From assembly GCA_002327725.1 (NCBI GenBank), contig DCXP01000092.1, forward strand, positions 12,527 to 64,383: a stretch of DNA of 51,857 nucleotides. The letters run 5' to 3'. The position numbers were made by a program, and so were the translations under genes. This DNA is from Proteobacteria bacterium UBA2133 (GTDB lineage: Bacteria; Pseudomonadota; Gammaproteobacteria; Arenicellales; UBA868). Shown in pieces: positions 1 through 7,709 of this stretch; within the stretch, counting starts at the first letter, position 1; every line of letters starts with the position of its first letter. The notes beneath the pieces were generated by a model, which searched no databases, was not told the DNA's origin, and saw only the letters and a list, made by a program, of their open reading frames with translations.

Positions 1-1150
1 TCAGATTGGCCTTTTCATTGATGTTGACCTGGTTGATTCCCGGGAGGTTAATCTCAATGGGATCTTCGACACTGCTGATGTTGACTTCCGGGGAGTTCAA
101 CGTTGAAAGCGCTGAATACAGCGAAACCGTCTTGCCGCTGCCGGTTGGCCCGGTGACGAGAATCATGCCGTGGGGTTTATATATGGCGTCTTCGTATGCC
201 TTGAGTTGCTCGGGTTCGAGCCCCAGTGCGCTCAGGCTTAGATCGGCGCCGCTGTTGTCCAGTACACGGATCACGACTTTTTCACCGAATTGGGTGGGCA
301 GCGTGCTCACCCTGAAGTCAATCTCATGACCTTTAGAAAGCGTGAGTTTGATACGCCCGTCCTGAGGCACCCGCCGTTCGGCAATATCCAGGCGCGAGAG
401 AATTTTCACCCGGGCCGTGATTCTGGCAGTGAGCGACAATGGCGGATTCGCGATCTCATGCAGCACGCCGTCGAGCCGGTAGCGGATCCGCAGTTTCCCC
501 TCATAAGGTTCGATATGAATGTCAGAGGCCTTCTGACGAATGGCATCCATCAGGATCTTGTTGACGAAGCGCACCACAGGGGTGTCGACTTCAGCCGTCT
601 CGGCGCTGGCCGGAGCCGCCGTTTTCGCCGCCATATCCTCAAGACCGGGATCCTCATTGAGATCCGCAAGTTCTGAACTGATGCCGCTGGCGATGTCACG
701 GATCACCTGGGTGAGTAATTTGGGATCAACCAGAATGGCTTCGACGCCAAACCCGGTCTGGAATGTGAAGGCATCCAGGCCGGAGACATCGCTTGGGTCC
801 GGTACCGCGAGGAAGACCTTGGACCCCCGTTTAAACAGCGGCAGCACACCGTGGGTCTCCAGGAAACGCCCATCAACCATTTCCTGGGGCCGGCAGCCAA
901 GATCAAAGGCCCTGAGGTCCATCAGCGGCATTCCTGACTCTTCGGATGCGCACCTGAGCAGTGCCGTGCGGTCCGCTCCTCCCTGATCGAGCGCCTCCTG
1001 CAGAAAAGAGCGATGGCTTTTCTGTGCCGCTTCGAAGGTTTCCCGGGCGCGCTCTTTGGAGAGCAGGTTTGCTTCAACCACTCGCCGCGACAGGCCCGAC
1101 AGGGTTGTTCCGCGGACCGTGATCGAAAATGGAGACTGACTTTGTTCCAT
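1..1150 (-). CDS. pilB: Type IV pilus assembly ATPase PilB (3' end outside window)
   Basis: Cytoplasmic hexameric ATPase that powers pilin polymerisation. The visible 383 codons hold the N-terminal MshEN-like domain (roughly residues 15-170) and the start of the GspE-type ATPase core. The Walker A motif GPTGSGKT is at about residues 334-341, preceded by the family motifs DIHIEP and RRVPQDGR. The reading frame runs off the left edge, so Walker B and the C-terminal tetracysteine region are not seen. The ATG at 1150 has no clear Shine-Dalgarno sequence, so the start is the best available rather than certain. It is divergent from pilA, a common arrangement for pilus loci, which supports PilB over the type II secretion homologue GspE. 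Confidence 0.93.
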   Translation of the reverse strand, partial: MEQSQSPFSITVRGTTLSGLSRRVVEANLLSKERARETFEAAQKSHRSFLQEALDQGGADRTALLRCASEESGMPLMDLRAFDLGCRPQEMVDGRFLETHGVLPLFKRGSKVFLAVPDPSDVSGLDAFTFQTGFGVEAILVDPKLLTQVIRDIASGISSELADLNEDPGLEDMAAKTAAPASAETAEVDTPVVRFVNKILMDAIRQKASDIHIEPYEGKLRIRYRLDGVLHEIANPPLSLTARITARVKILSRLDIAERRVPQDGRIKLTLSKGHEIDFRVSTLPTQFGEKVVIRVLDNSGADLSLSALGLEPEQLKAYEDAIYKPHGMILVTGPTGSGKTVSLYSALSTLNSPEVNISSVEDPIEINLPGINQVNINEKANL

Positions 1151-1340
1151 GACTAAAAGGAAAGAAAAACCCCGAAGCGTCGGTGAGCACTGCCCGAAAC
1201 ACCATCGGACCCGGTGCTTGTGCAGTTTAACTGCGCATAATCATTAAAATCCGTCAATATTCTCATAACACTCTAACAGAATAAGCGCTTAAAATTTGCG
1301 GTGAAATACCAAAAACTCTCTAATTTTTGAGGTTATTCGC

Positions 1341-1354
1341 GGCTTTCAATTTGC
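1341..1354 (+). promoter_or_regulatory. Weak sigma54-like -24/-12 candidate upstream of pilA
   Basis: GG at 1341-1342 and GC at 1353-1354 are separated by exactly 10 bases, with TTTGC at the -12 element. The -24 element (CGGCTT) matches TGGCAC poorly. Pilin genes of Pseudomonas use sigma54, which is why it is listed, but the CRP-type promoter downstream looks stronger. If used, transcription would begin near 1366, leaving a leader of about 110 nt. Confidence 0.25.
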
Positions 1355-1390
1355 GAGTTTCACAAACTAACCACAATATTTTGCCCACCG

Positions 1391-1406
1391 TGTGATGGCT
1401 GTCACA
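1391..1406 (+). promoter_or_regulatory. CRP/Vfr-type operator upstream of pilA
   Basis: The sequence reads TGTGA-N6-TCACA, with both half-sites exact matches to the CRP core consensus. Its centre (1398.5) is 41.5 bp before a transcription start expected near 1440 from the TATAAA at 1427-1432, which is class II activator geometry. This suggests cAMP-CRP (Vfr) activation of pilin expression. The protein that binds is not in the window. Confidence 0.6.
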
Positions 1407-1426
1407 TCAATGATATGCTAACGGGG

Positions 1427-1432
1427 TATAAA
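1427..1432 (+). promoter_or_regulatory. Predicted -10 element of pilA
   Basis: TATAAA, five of six bases matching the sigma70 -10. There is no good -35; the CRP-type site occupies that position, as expected for an activator-dependent class II promoter. The predicted start point near 1440 leaves a leader of about 35 nt containing the GAGGGG ribosome binding site. Confidence 0.5.
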
Positions 1433-1474
1433 TTCTCACGCACCATCAGACAAAGCCAGAGAGGGGCGATAAAG

Positions 1475-1951
1475 ATGACAGTTACGAGACAGTCGGGTCG
1501 AGAGCAGCGGCAACGCAGCCAGCGGGGTTTCACGCTGATCGAACTCATGATCGTGGTTGCGATCATCGGCATTCTGGCAGCGATCGCGATTCCGCAGTAC
1601 AACAGTTACGTGGGGCGTAGCCAGGTTGCTGAGGGCCTCAGTTTGGCGGGTTCGGTGAAGACAGCCGTTGCAGAGTACTACCAGTCTAACGGGAGTTGGC
1701 CAAGCAGCAACGCCGAAGCGGGCGCACCGGCGACGATTACGGGAAAATATACGGCGACCGTGGCGGCCTCGGCCTCAGGAACCGATCCGACGGTGATAAC
1801 CATCACGACGAAAAACGCGGCGCCGGTTACATCAGATATCCGCAATAAGACAATCACGTTAACTGCTGCTGCAGGTACTGGGGCAATAACGTGGACCTGT
1901 GACGGCGGAACAATCAGCGATAGTTTCCTTCCCGCTGCATGTAAAGAGTAG
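1475..1951 (+). CDS. pilA: Type IV major pilin, PilA-like
   Basis: Structural subunit of the type IV pilus. The ATG at 1475 follows GAGGGG at a good distance and gives an 18-residue prepilin leader ending in Gly. The mature N-terminus begins FTLIELMIVVAIIGILAAIA, with the conserved Phe+1 (N-methylated after PilD cleavage) and Glu+5. The hydrophobic alpha1 helix continues to IPQYNSY. Two C-terminal cysteines (in TWTCDGG and PAACKE) would close the D-region disulfide loop. The 158-residue length is typical of type IVa pilins. An upstream in-frame ATG at 1415 would give an implausibly long leader and overlap the promoter. An intrinsic terminator follows at 2004, so the gene is probably monocistronic. 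Confidence 0.93.
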   Translation: MTVTRQSGREQRQRSQRGFTLIELMIVVAIIGILAAIAIPQYNSYVGRSQVAEGLSLAGSVKTAVAEYYQSNGSWPSSNAEAGAPATITGKYTATVAASASGTDPTVITITTKNAAPVTSDIRNKTITLTAAAGTGAITWTCDGGTISDSFLPAACKE

Positions 1952-2003
1952 GGATATTGGTAGGCGCTGCGACGCACGCACGTCGCTGGCTGGCCAATCC
2001 AGG

Positions 2004-2033
2004 AAAGCCCCGGCAGTGCCGGGGCTTTTTCTT
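2004..2033 (+). terminator. Intrinsic terminator after pilA
   Basis: A perfect 8-bp stem GCCCCGGC/GCCGGGGC with an AGT loop, flanked by AAA and a T-rich tract (CTTTTTCTTT). It lies 53 bp past the pilA stop and, being flanked by A and T runs, may also stop comF transcripts arriving on the other strand. Confidence 0.9.
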
Positions 2034-2056
2034 TGGGCGCGGATTCGATCATCTGT

Positions 2057-2821
2057 TTAATTAGAGGGTTTTCCGGTACGTGCACATACCCAGATGTCTA
2101 CCCGGGCCGCACCTGCGGCTTTCAGGATTTTGCTGACTTCATTGGCTGTTGCCCCGGTAGTGAGGATATCGTCGATGAGGGCAATATGCCGGCCATCAAG
2201 CCGGCGTTTGCAGGTAAAGACGCCAATCAGATTTTTCCGGCGTTTTCTCGCGCCCAGTGTGGACTGCTGATCAGTGTCACGGACCTTCTTCAGAAGTGAT
2301 ACGCGGACGGGGATGCCAAGCCTTCGACTGACAAGACGTGCAATAAACGCCGACTGGTTCAAACCCCTTCTGCGAAGCGCTCGCGGGGTCATTGGCACTG
2401 CGCAAAGAAGATCAGGTCTTTTTTGACGGCGCTTGAGCACGGTATCGGCAATGACGCCGGCTGCGGTTCGGGCGAAAGACAGATGCTGGCGGTATTTCAG
2501 TGCACACAGCATCCGGTCGACGGGCGCTCCATAAACCAGCGGCACTGCGATCTCATCGAAAGCCGGTGGGCTCTGCTGGCATTGCCCGCAGATGCCCGCC
2601 TGCGCAAGTGCTCTGCCGCAGTGTGAACAGCACCAGCCGAGACTAAAAGGGAGCGCATGCCAGCAGCCGTGGCAGAGGCCATGACGGTATTCCGGTTGAT
2701 CATGACAGAAAAGGCAGCACGGTGGGGTCATCAACCGAAGTAGGGATACCCCCGTGATTCTCAGCAGATTCGCCCAGGTCGGCGCGGGTTGTTCGATGCC
2801 GCAATAGAAAGGGTGTGCCAC
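2057..2821 (-). CDS. comF: ComF family phosphoribosyltransferase-like protein
   Basis: A 254-residue ComF protein, a family linked to DNA uptake during natural transformation. It has an N-terminal double zinc ribbon (cysteine pairs in CCLFC, CHGC, CCSHC and CGQC, roughly residues 34-81) and a C-terminal type I phosphoribosyltransferase domain. The PRPP-binding loop IDDILTTGATANE lies near residues 216-228. The RGxNQS motif (RRRGLNQSAFIA) is also present. Its closeness to pilA/pilB fits a competence role, since type IV pili take up DNA, and dprA lies elsewhere in the window. Divergent from bioC across 97 bp. Confidence 0.92.
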   Translation of the reverse strand: MAHPFYCGIEQPAPTWANLLRITGVSLLRLMTPPCCLFCHDQPEYRHGLCHGCWHALPFSLGWCCSHCGRALAQAGICGQCQQSPPAFDEIAVPLVYGAPVDRMLCALKYRQHLSFARTAAGVIADTVLKRRQKRPDLLCAVPMTPRALRRRGLNQSAFIARLVSRRLGIPVRVSLLKKVRDTDQQSTLGARKRRKNLIGVFTCKRRLDGRHIALIDDILTTGATANEVSKILKAAGAARVDIWVCARTGKPSN

Positions 2822-2918
2822 CCGAACAATCTAGCGGCGCTTTCATCACTGCGCTGTGTGGTTGTTCACACCTCGGGGTTAACATTGTGGTTATTGGTAA
2901 TCAAGGTAGCAGCACATA

Positions 2919-3758
2919 ATGCAGCAGGCTCAGCCAAGACTTGATGCACGATCGGTGATGCAGGCATCGCACCGTGCTTGCAGGTTCGATCCGTACGAAA
3001 CGATCCTCGCAAGACGGTCAGGTCAGGAGCTTATTGACCGCCTGGCGCTTTTGGATATTGTGCCCAAACATATTCTGGATCTTGGTTGCGGCGCAGGCAT
3101 CGAGGCGGGTTTGTTGGCGCATCGTTACCCCACGGCGCGGGTGACGGGCGTCGATCTTTGTATCGCAAGCTTTCAGGCGCATGAGCCTGCTGGCACATGG
3201 TCGGCAGTGGTCGGCGATGCTGCCGGCTTACCCTTCAGTGCGGACACCTTCGATCTGGTCTTTGCCAATCTCGTGCTGCCGTGGTGCGAACCCGTCATCA
3301 CGTTGCATGAGATCGCGCGGATTCTGAAGGCCGGCGGCGTGGTCGTGTTCGCCACCTCGGGGCCGGATACCCTAAAAGAACTCCGGAATGCCTGGAGCAG
3401 GGTCGATGATCGTGAGCACGTTCACCGCTTTGCTGATATGCATAATGTGGGCGACGCCCTGTTGCAGGCAGGATTTTCCGAACCCGTCGTCGATGTTGAG
3501 ACACTGTCTTTCACCTACTGCGATCTCAAAGGTCTCGCTGATGATCTGCGCGCATTGGGCGCGACCAATGCCGCAACGCGCCGTCGTCGGACCTTGACCG
3601 GCAGATCCCGCTGGCAGGCTTTTGTAGAGGCGTATCAGCCGCTCAAGCATGACCAGGGAAGATTGCGCGCGACTTTCGAGGTCGTCTACGCGGTGGCGTG
3701 GGCCGGAGAAAATGCGCTTCCCGGGCAGGGGAGTGTTGGTGTTGATTTGCCCCAATGA
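2919..3758 (+). CDS. bioC: Malonyl-[ACP] O-methyltransferase BioC
   Basis: SAM-dependent methyltransferase that methylates the free carboxyl of malonyl-ACP to start pimeloyl synthesis for biotin. The class I SAM motif ILDLGCGAG is at residues 52-60, the acidic residue after beta2 is in TGVDLC, and motif IV is in FDLVFANLVLPWC, which is characteristic of BioC. The N-terminal region with FDPYETILAR also matches the family. At 279 residues the length is normal. No other bio genes are adjacent; in many gammaproteobacteria bioC sits with bioBFHD, often next to comF, so the comF-bioC junction is conserved while the rest must lie elsewhere. Confidence 0.88.
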   Translation: MQQAQPRLDARSVMQASHRACRFDPYETILARRSGQELIDRLALLDIVPKHILDLGCGAGIEAGLLAHRYPTARVTGVDLCIASFQAHEPAGTWSAVVGDAAGLPFSADTFDLVFANLVLPWCEPVITLHEIARILKAGGVVVFATSGPDTLKELRNAWSRVDDREHVHRFADMHNVGDALLQAGFSEPVVDVETLSFTYCDLKGLADDLRALGATNAATRRRRTLTGRSRWQAFVEAYQPLKHDQGRLRATFEVVYAVAWAGENALPGQGSVGVDLPQ

Positions 3759-3987
3759 CCGGTGGCCTGACCGGGATGTGGATTGCACCTGGATCCTGCG
3801 AAATTTCACGGAGCATTTTGGTGGGTTATAAGTCGTGATCGGGGCGAAGATAAGGCGATCATGCTTGATGGTCCGGCTGCAGTTATGCTAGTGTTCGCCG
3901 CACTTTTTTGGGCTTGAATCAATCGTGTTGAGTGTCGTTTGCAGGGACGTGGGCGATACTCACCGGTCACGGTGTCTAGCGCAGCAA

Positions 3988-4455
3988 ATGACTCTCTTTC
4001 AGACCGCTCCGGATGGGCCGGATTTTCGTCTATTGATTAGACCCGATTGCTCGCGGTCACCAAGCGGCGTAAAAGCCATCGTCCTGCTGTTCGGCTCGGT
4101 GGCGGTCCTCATCGGTGGCTTTATGCTGACACTTGGGGCATGGCCCGTCCTGCCCTTTTTGGGCCTCGAGGCCGCAGTGCTGGCGGTCGTTTTCTTTATG
4201 CTGCAAAGACGGCCTACATTCTATGATCTCGTCGAGGCGCAAGGGGATGACATCAGCCTCAGTCAGAGAAGCCGCCACGGAGAAAGATCGGGAGCCCTGA
4301 ACCGTTACTGGGCACAGGTGAGACTGATAGCCGGCCAGCACTGGTACCCAAGCAGGTTGCTGGTCGGGGCGCACGGAAAGTTTATGGAGATAGGCACTGC
4401 GCTGACGGAAGAAGATCGAATTCGAACGGCAGGACAGTTGCGGCGCTTACTGTAG
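3988..4455 (+). CDS. DUF2244 integral membrane protein
   Basis: A 155-residue protein of the DUF2244 family with two adjacent transmembrane helices (about residues 29-51 and 53-73) and a cytoplasmic C-terminal part containing WAQVRL and LVGAHGKFMEIGTAL, typical of the family. The family is repeatedly found just upstream of coxB in proteobacteria; a role in oxidase assembly is inferred from that context only. The ATG at 3988 matches the usual length; a GTG at 3925 would add 21 residues of low plausibility. Neither start has a strong ribosome binding site. Confidence 0.8.
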   Translation: MTLFQTAPDGPDFRLLIRPDCSRSPSGVKAIVLLFGSVAVLIGGFMLTLGAWPVLPFLGLEAAVLAVVFFMLQRRPTFYDLVEAQGDDISLSQRSRHGERSGALNRYWAQVRLIAGQHWYPSRLLVGAHGKFMEIGTALTEEDRIRTAGQLRRLL

Positions 4456-4528
4456 CGCTGGATCAGTTATCGAAGGCCTCGCTCAAAAAGAGATCACATT
4501 GCAAATGCACACTCTCAGGGAAACCAAA

Positions 4529-5332
4529 ATGATTGTAAATCGACTGAAGCATCTTCTGGGTGCAGGATCTGCACTGGTCGGAACACTGGTGCTGTGGGCA
4601 ATGCCCACGAGCGTACAGGCCGACTGGGCCTTGAACCTGCAGCGGCCCGTCACCGAGATCGCACGGGTCCAGTACGACCTGCATATGCTGATCACCTATA
4701 TCGTTACCGTGATTGGGATCATGGTCTTCGCCATCATGTTTTACTCGATCGTGAAGTTCCGCAAGAGCAAAGGCGCCCAGGCTGCCAAGTTCACGCACTC
4801 CACGAAAGCCGAGGTCATCTGGACCGTCATTCCCACCCTGATTCTGATCGCAATGGCGGTGCCTTCCACCAAAGCACTGCTGCTGATGGAAGACACCACG
4901 GAGTCCGACATGGTGGTCAAGGTGACCGGTTACCAGTGGGGCTGGCATTACGACTACATGGAAGAGGACGTTTCCTTCTACAGCAAGTTGACCACGCCGC
5001 AGAGCCAGATTACCGGGACGGAGACCAAGGGCGAGAACTACCTTCTTGAGGTCGATAACCATATGGTCTTGCCCGTAGGTAAGAAGGTCCGCCTTCTGCT
5101 GACCGCGCAGGACGTGATCCACGCCTGGTGGGTTCCTCAGCTTGGGGGCAAAAAGGATGCGATCCCGGGCTTCATCAACGAGATGTGGGTTCGCGCCGAT
5201 GAAACCGGCACCTTCCGCGGACAATGCGCAGAGCTTTGCGGCAGGGACCATGGCTATATGCCGATCGTTGTCGACGTGGTCGACGAAGCCCAGTACCAGG
5301 CCTGGCTGGACGGCCAGCGTAACAAAGGCTGA
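4529..5332 (+). CDS. coxB: Cytochrome c oxidase subunit II
   Basis: Carries the CuA centre that accepts electrons from cytochrome c and passes them to subunit I. The ATG at 4529 follows AGGGA; earlier TTG and ATG codons in frame lack one. A signal peptide ends near residue 31 (VQA|DW), followed by two membrane helices (about 51-73 and 94-115) and the periplasmic cupredoxin domain. The CuA ligands are in C233-AEL-C237-GRD-H241-GY-M244. The aromatic electron-entry patch YQWGWHYDY is intact. The protein ends soon after, so there is no fused cytochrome c domain. Length is 267 residues. Confidence 0.97.
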   Translation: MIVNRLKHLLGAGSALVGTLVLWAMPTSVQADWALNLQRPVTEIARVQYDLHMLITYIVTVIGIMVFAIMFYSIVKFRKSKGAQAAKFTHSTKAEVIWTVIPTLILIAMAVPSTKALLLMEDTTESDMVVKVTGYQWGWHYDYMEEDVSFYSKLTTPQSQITGTETKGENYLLEVDNHMVLPVGKKVRLLLTAQDVIHAWWVPQLGGKKDAIPGFINEMWVRADETGTFRGQCAELCGRDHGYMPIVVDVVDEAQYQAWLDGQRNKG

Positions 5333-5383
5333 ATCTAGCCTCATTTCCAGGCTCGCAAGAATTATTTCAACAGGAGTATGCGC

Positions 5384-6955
5384 ATGACTACAACAGTCGC
5401 CGATCACCACCACGACGAAGTGCCCAAGGGCATTACCCGCTGGCTGTTTACCACCAACCACAAGGACATCGGGACGCTGTACCTGTGGTTCTCGTTCATC
5501 ATGTTTCTGGTCGGCGGCGCCATGTCGCTGGTGATCCGGGCGGAACTCTTTCAGCCCGGCCTGCAGGTGGTAGATCCGCATTTTTTCAACCAGATGACGA
5601 CCGTGCACGCACTGATCATGGTGTTCGGTGCCGTCATGCCCGGGTTCGTGGGTTTTGCCAACTGGATGATCCCGATGATGATCGGGGCGCCTGACATGGC
5701 CCTGCCGAGGCTGAACAACTGGAGTTTCTGGCTGCTGCCGCCGGCTGCGCTGCTGCTGGTGATATCATTGTTTGTTCCAGGCGGCGGTCCTGCTTCCGGC
5801 TGGACACTCTATCCGCCACTGACGATACAGGGCGGCATGGGCATGGATTTCACGATCTTTACCGTGCATATCCTGGGGATGTCCTCGATCCTGGGTTCGA
5901 TCAACATCATCGCCACCATCCTCAACATGCGCGCCCCCGGCATGACGCTGATGAAAATGCCGCTGTTTGTCTGGACCTGGCTGATCACCGCTTTCCTTCT
6001 GCTGGCGGCTATTCCGGTACTGGCCGGTGCGGTCACCATGCTGCTCACGGACCGTCATTTTGGTACGGCCTTTTTTGATCCCGCCGGTGGCGGCGACCCG
6101 GCCCTGTTCCAGCATATTTTCTGGTTCTTCGGCCACCCCGAGGTCTATATCCTGATTCTGCCGGCCTTCGGAGTGATCTCGCAGGTGATTCCGACCTTTT
6201 CCCGAAAGCCGCTCTTTGGATACACATCCATGGTGTTCGCCAGCGCCGCCATCGCCTTTTTGTCTTTTATCGTCTGGGCCCACCATATGTACACCGTGGG
6301 TATGCCGCTCTCCGGTGAACTCTTCTTCATGTATGCGACCATGCTGATTGCGATTCCAACGGGCGTGAAGATCTTCAACTGGCTGGCAACCATGTGGCGC
6401 GGCAGTCTGACCTTTGAGACCCCCATGCTGTTTGCTGTATCGGTAGTCTGTCTTTTCACTATGGGCGGTCTTACGGGACTCATGATGTCCATCACCCCAG
6501 CGGACTTTCAGTACCACGATACCTACTACATCGTCGCGCATTTTCACTACACCATCTTCGCAGGTTCAGTGCTGTCGATGTTCGCTGGTATCTACTACTG
6601 GCTGCCCAAATGGACCGGCCACATGTACGACGAAACCCTCGGCAAATGGCACTTCTGGCTGACCGTGATCGGGTTTAACGTCACCTTTTTCCCGCAGCAT
6701 TTCCTTGGGCTTGCGGGTATGCCCCGGCGTATTCCGGACTATGCCCTGCAGTTCACCGAGTTCAATCAGATATCCACCATCGGCTCATTGGTGATGGGAT
6801 TTGCCCAGCTGATCCTGCTGGTCGTGGTGGTGAAAGCCATCCGCGGCGGCAAAAAGGCCAGCGCCGAGGTCTGGGAGAATCCGGAAGGTCTTGAATGGTC
6901 TCTGCCGTCTCCTCCGCCTTACCATACCTTTGCTACTGCGCCAGAGGTGCGGTGA
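5384..6955 (+). CDS. coxA: Cytochrome c oxidase subunit I
   Basis: Catalytic heme-copper subunit that reduces oxygen to water and pumps protons. Heme a ligands are H75 and H388 and the heme a3 ligand is H386 in VAHFHYT. CuB ligands are H251 (GHPEVY, with the cross-linked Tyr255) and H300-H301. The K-channel region (PTGVKIFNW) and the D-channel entry (NHKDIGTLYL) mark an A-type oxidase. AGGAG at 5372-5376 is 7 bases from the ATG at 5384, so this start is preferred over the ATG at 5378, which is only one base away. Length 523 residues, about 12 membrane helices. Use of heme A needs CtaA, which is not in this cluster. Confidence 0.98.
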   Translation: MTTTVADHHHDEVPKGITRWLFTTNHKDIGTLYLWFSFIMFLVGGAMSLVIRAELFQPGLQVVDPHFFNQMTTVHALIMVFGAVMPGFVGFANWMIPMMIGAPDMALPRLNNWSFWLLPPAALLLVISLFVPGGGPASGWTLYPPLTIQGGMGMDFTIFTVHILGMSSILGSINIIATILNMRAPGMTLMKMPLFVWTWLITAFLLLAAIPVLAGAVTMLLTDRHFGTAFFDPAGGGDPALFQHIFWFFGHPEVYILILPAFGVISQVIPTFSRKPLFGYTSMVFASAAIAFLSFIVWAHHMYTVGMPLSGELFFMYATMLIAIPTGVKIFNWLATMWRGSLTFETPMLFAVSVVCLFTMGGLTGLMMSITPADFQYHDTYYIVAHFHYTIFAGSVLSMFAGIYYWLPKWTGHMYDETLGKWHFWLTVIGFNVTFFPQHFLGLAGMPRRIPDYALQFTEFNQISTIGSLVMGFAQLILLVVVVKAIRGGKKASAEVWENPEGLEWSLPSPPPYHTFATAPEVR

Positions 6956-6962
6956 AAGCCTG

Positions 6963-7076
6963 ATGACTGCCGTGGCAAATGACGCTCAAAAAGCGGGTAT
7001 CCGCAAGACCGTGACCATACTGGTGGTGTTCGTGGTGGCGGTTTTTACCTGGAGCATCGTCAAGTATCTTCTCTGA
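6963..7076 (+). CDS. Small single-helix protein between coxA and ctaG
   Basis: A 37-residue protein: a short polar N-terminus with several charges (MTAVANDAQKAGIRK), then one membrane helix of about 20 residues (TVTILVVFVVAVFTWSIV). It starts 7 bases after the coxA stop and lies in the position where proteobacterial clusters commonly encode a cytochrome oxidase small assembly protein. The position, size and topology support that identity; sequence homology cannot be shown by eye. The ribosome binding site is weak, which suggests translation coupled to coxA. Confidence 0.7.
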   Translation: MTAVANDAQKAGIRKTVTILVVFVVAVFTWSIVKYLL

Positions 7077-7097
7077 AGCTATGGTCTTTAGCCAACC

Positions 7098-7652
7098 ATG
7101 AACCAATCTTCCCGGAAAAAGAGCAACCGCCGCGTGGCGGGCTGGCTCTCGCTGTGGGTGGTGGGCATGTTCGGCTTTGGCTACGCACTGGTGCCGCTGT
7201 ATGATATTTTCTGTGAGATCACCGGTCTTAACGGAAAAAGTGCGACGCTGTCCGAGGTCAGTGCGAAACCGCTCGAAATTGATCGCTCACGCACGGTTAC
7301 GGTGGAGTTCACCGTAAATGTGAGCGGCATACCCTGGCAGGTTGACCGGCCAGAAACCGTACGCCTTAAGGTTCACCCGGGTGAGTCGATGACGGTGACC
7401 TACGCTGCGCACAGTCTGACCGACAGCCGGTCTGCCGGGCAGGCAGTGCCGAGCGTAACGCCAGCGCGCGCCGCCCGGCATTTTCGGAAAACGGAATGTT
7501 TCTGCTTTACCCGCCAGGAACTCGCGCCCCGAGAGAGCAAGGTCATGCCGGTCACCTTTGTGGTGGATCCCGCGCTTCCAGAGGAAGTCAAGACGATTAC
7601 GCTGTCGTACACGGTGTATCCTGCCAAAGACATTGAACCAGCCAATTCATGA
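7098..7652 (+). CDS. ctaG: Cytochrome c oxidase assembly protein CtaG/Cox11
   Basis: Periplasm-facing copper chaperone that inserts CuB into subunit I. One N-terminal membrane helix (about residues 14-34, ending in YALVPLYDIFCEITG, a family hallmark) is followed by an immunoglobulin-like copper-binding domain. The copper motif CFCF is at residues 134-137 (KTECFCFTRQ). Length 184 residues. The gene starts 21 bases after the small membrane protein and precedes coxC, the usual coxB-coxA-ctaG-coxC order. Confidence 0.95.
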   Translation: MNQSSRKKSNRRVAGWLSLWVVGMFGFGYALVPLYDIFCEITGLNGKSATLSEVSAKPLEIDRSRTVTVEFTVNVSGIPWQVDRPETVRLKVHPGESMTVTYAAHSLTDSRSAGQAVPSVTPARAARHFRKTECFCFTRQELAPRESKVMPVTFVVDPALPEEVKTITLSYTVYPAKDIEPANS

Positions 7653-7709
7653 GCATGGCTGGTGGATAATTAGTTTATTCATATATTCATAGAAAAGAGG
7701 ACATAACAC

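Larger units (their letters stand above)
1151..1474. other. pilB/pilA divergent intergenic region
   Basis: A 324-bp AT-rich gap carrying the control signals for pilA. I see a perfect CRP/Vfr-type site at 1391-1406, a TATAAA -10 at 1427-1432 and a weak sigma54-like GG-N10-GC pair at 1341-1354. No ORF or RNA gene is apparent. A pilB promoter must also lie here but I could not single one out. Confidence 0.6.

Noticed and set aside
2822..2918. Possible BirA or CRP site between comF and bioC (GGTTAACA and TGTGT-N6-TCACA).
   Set aside because: The second BirA half-site is missing at the required distance. The CRP-like match is 9 of 10 without a clear promoter placed at the right distance.
4463..5608. 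A 381-codon minus-strand open frame rich in His and Asp opposite coxB and coxA.
   Set aside because: It lies opposite two unmistakable oxidase genes, has low-complexity His/Asp/Gly composition typical of shadow frames in GC-rich genes, and shows no domain.
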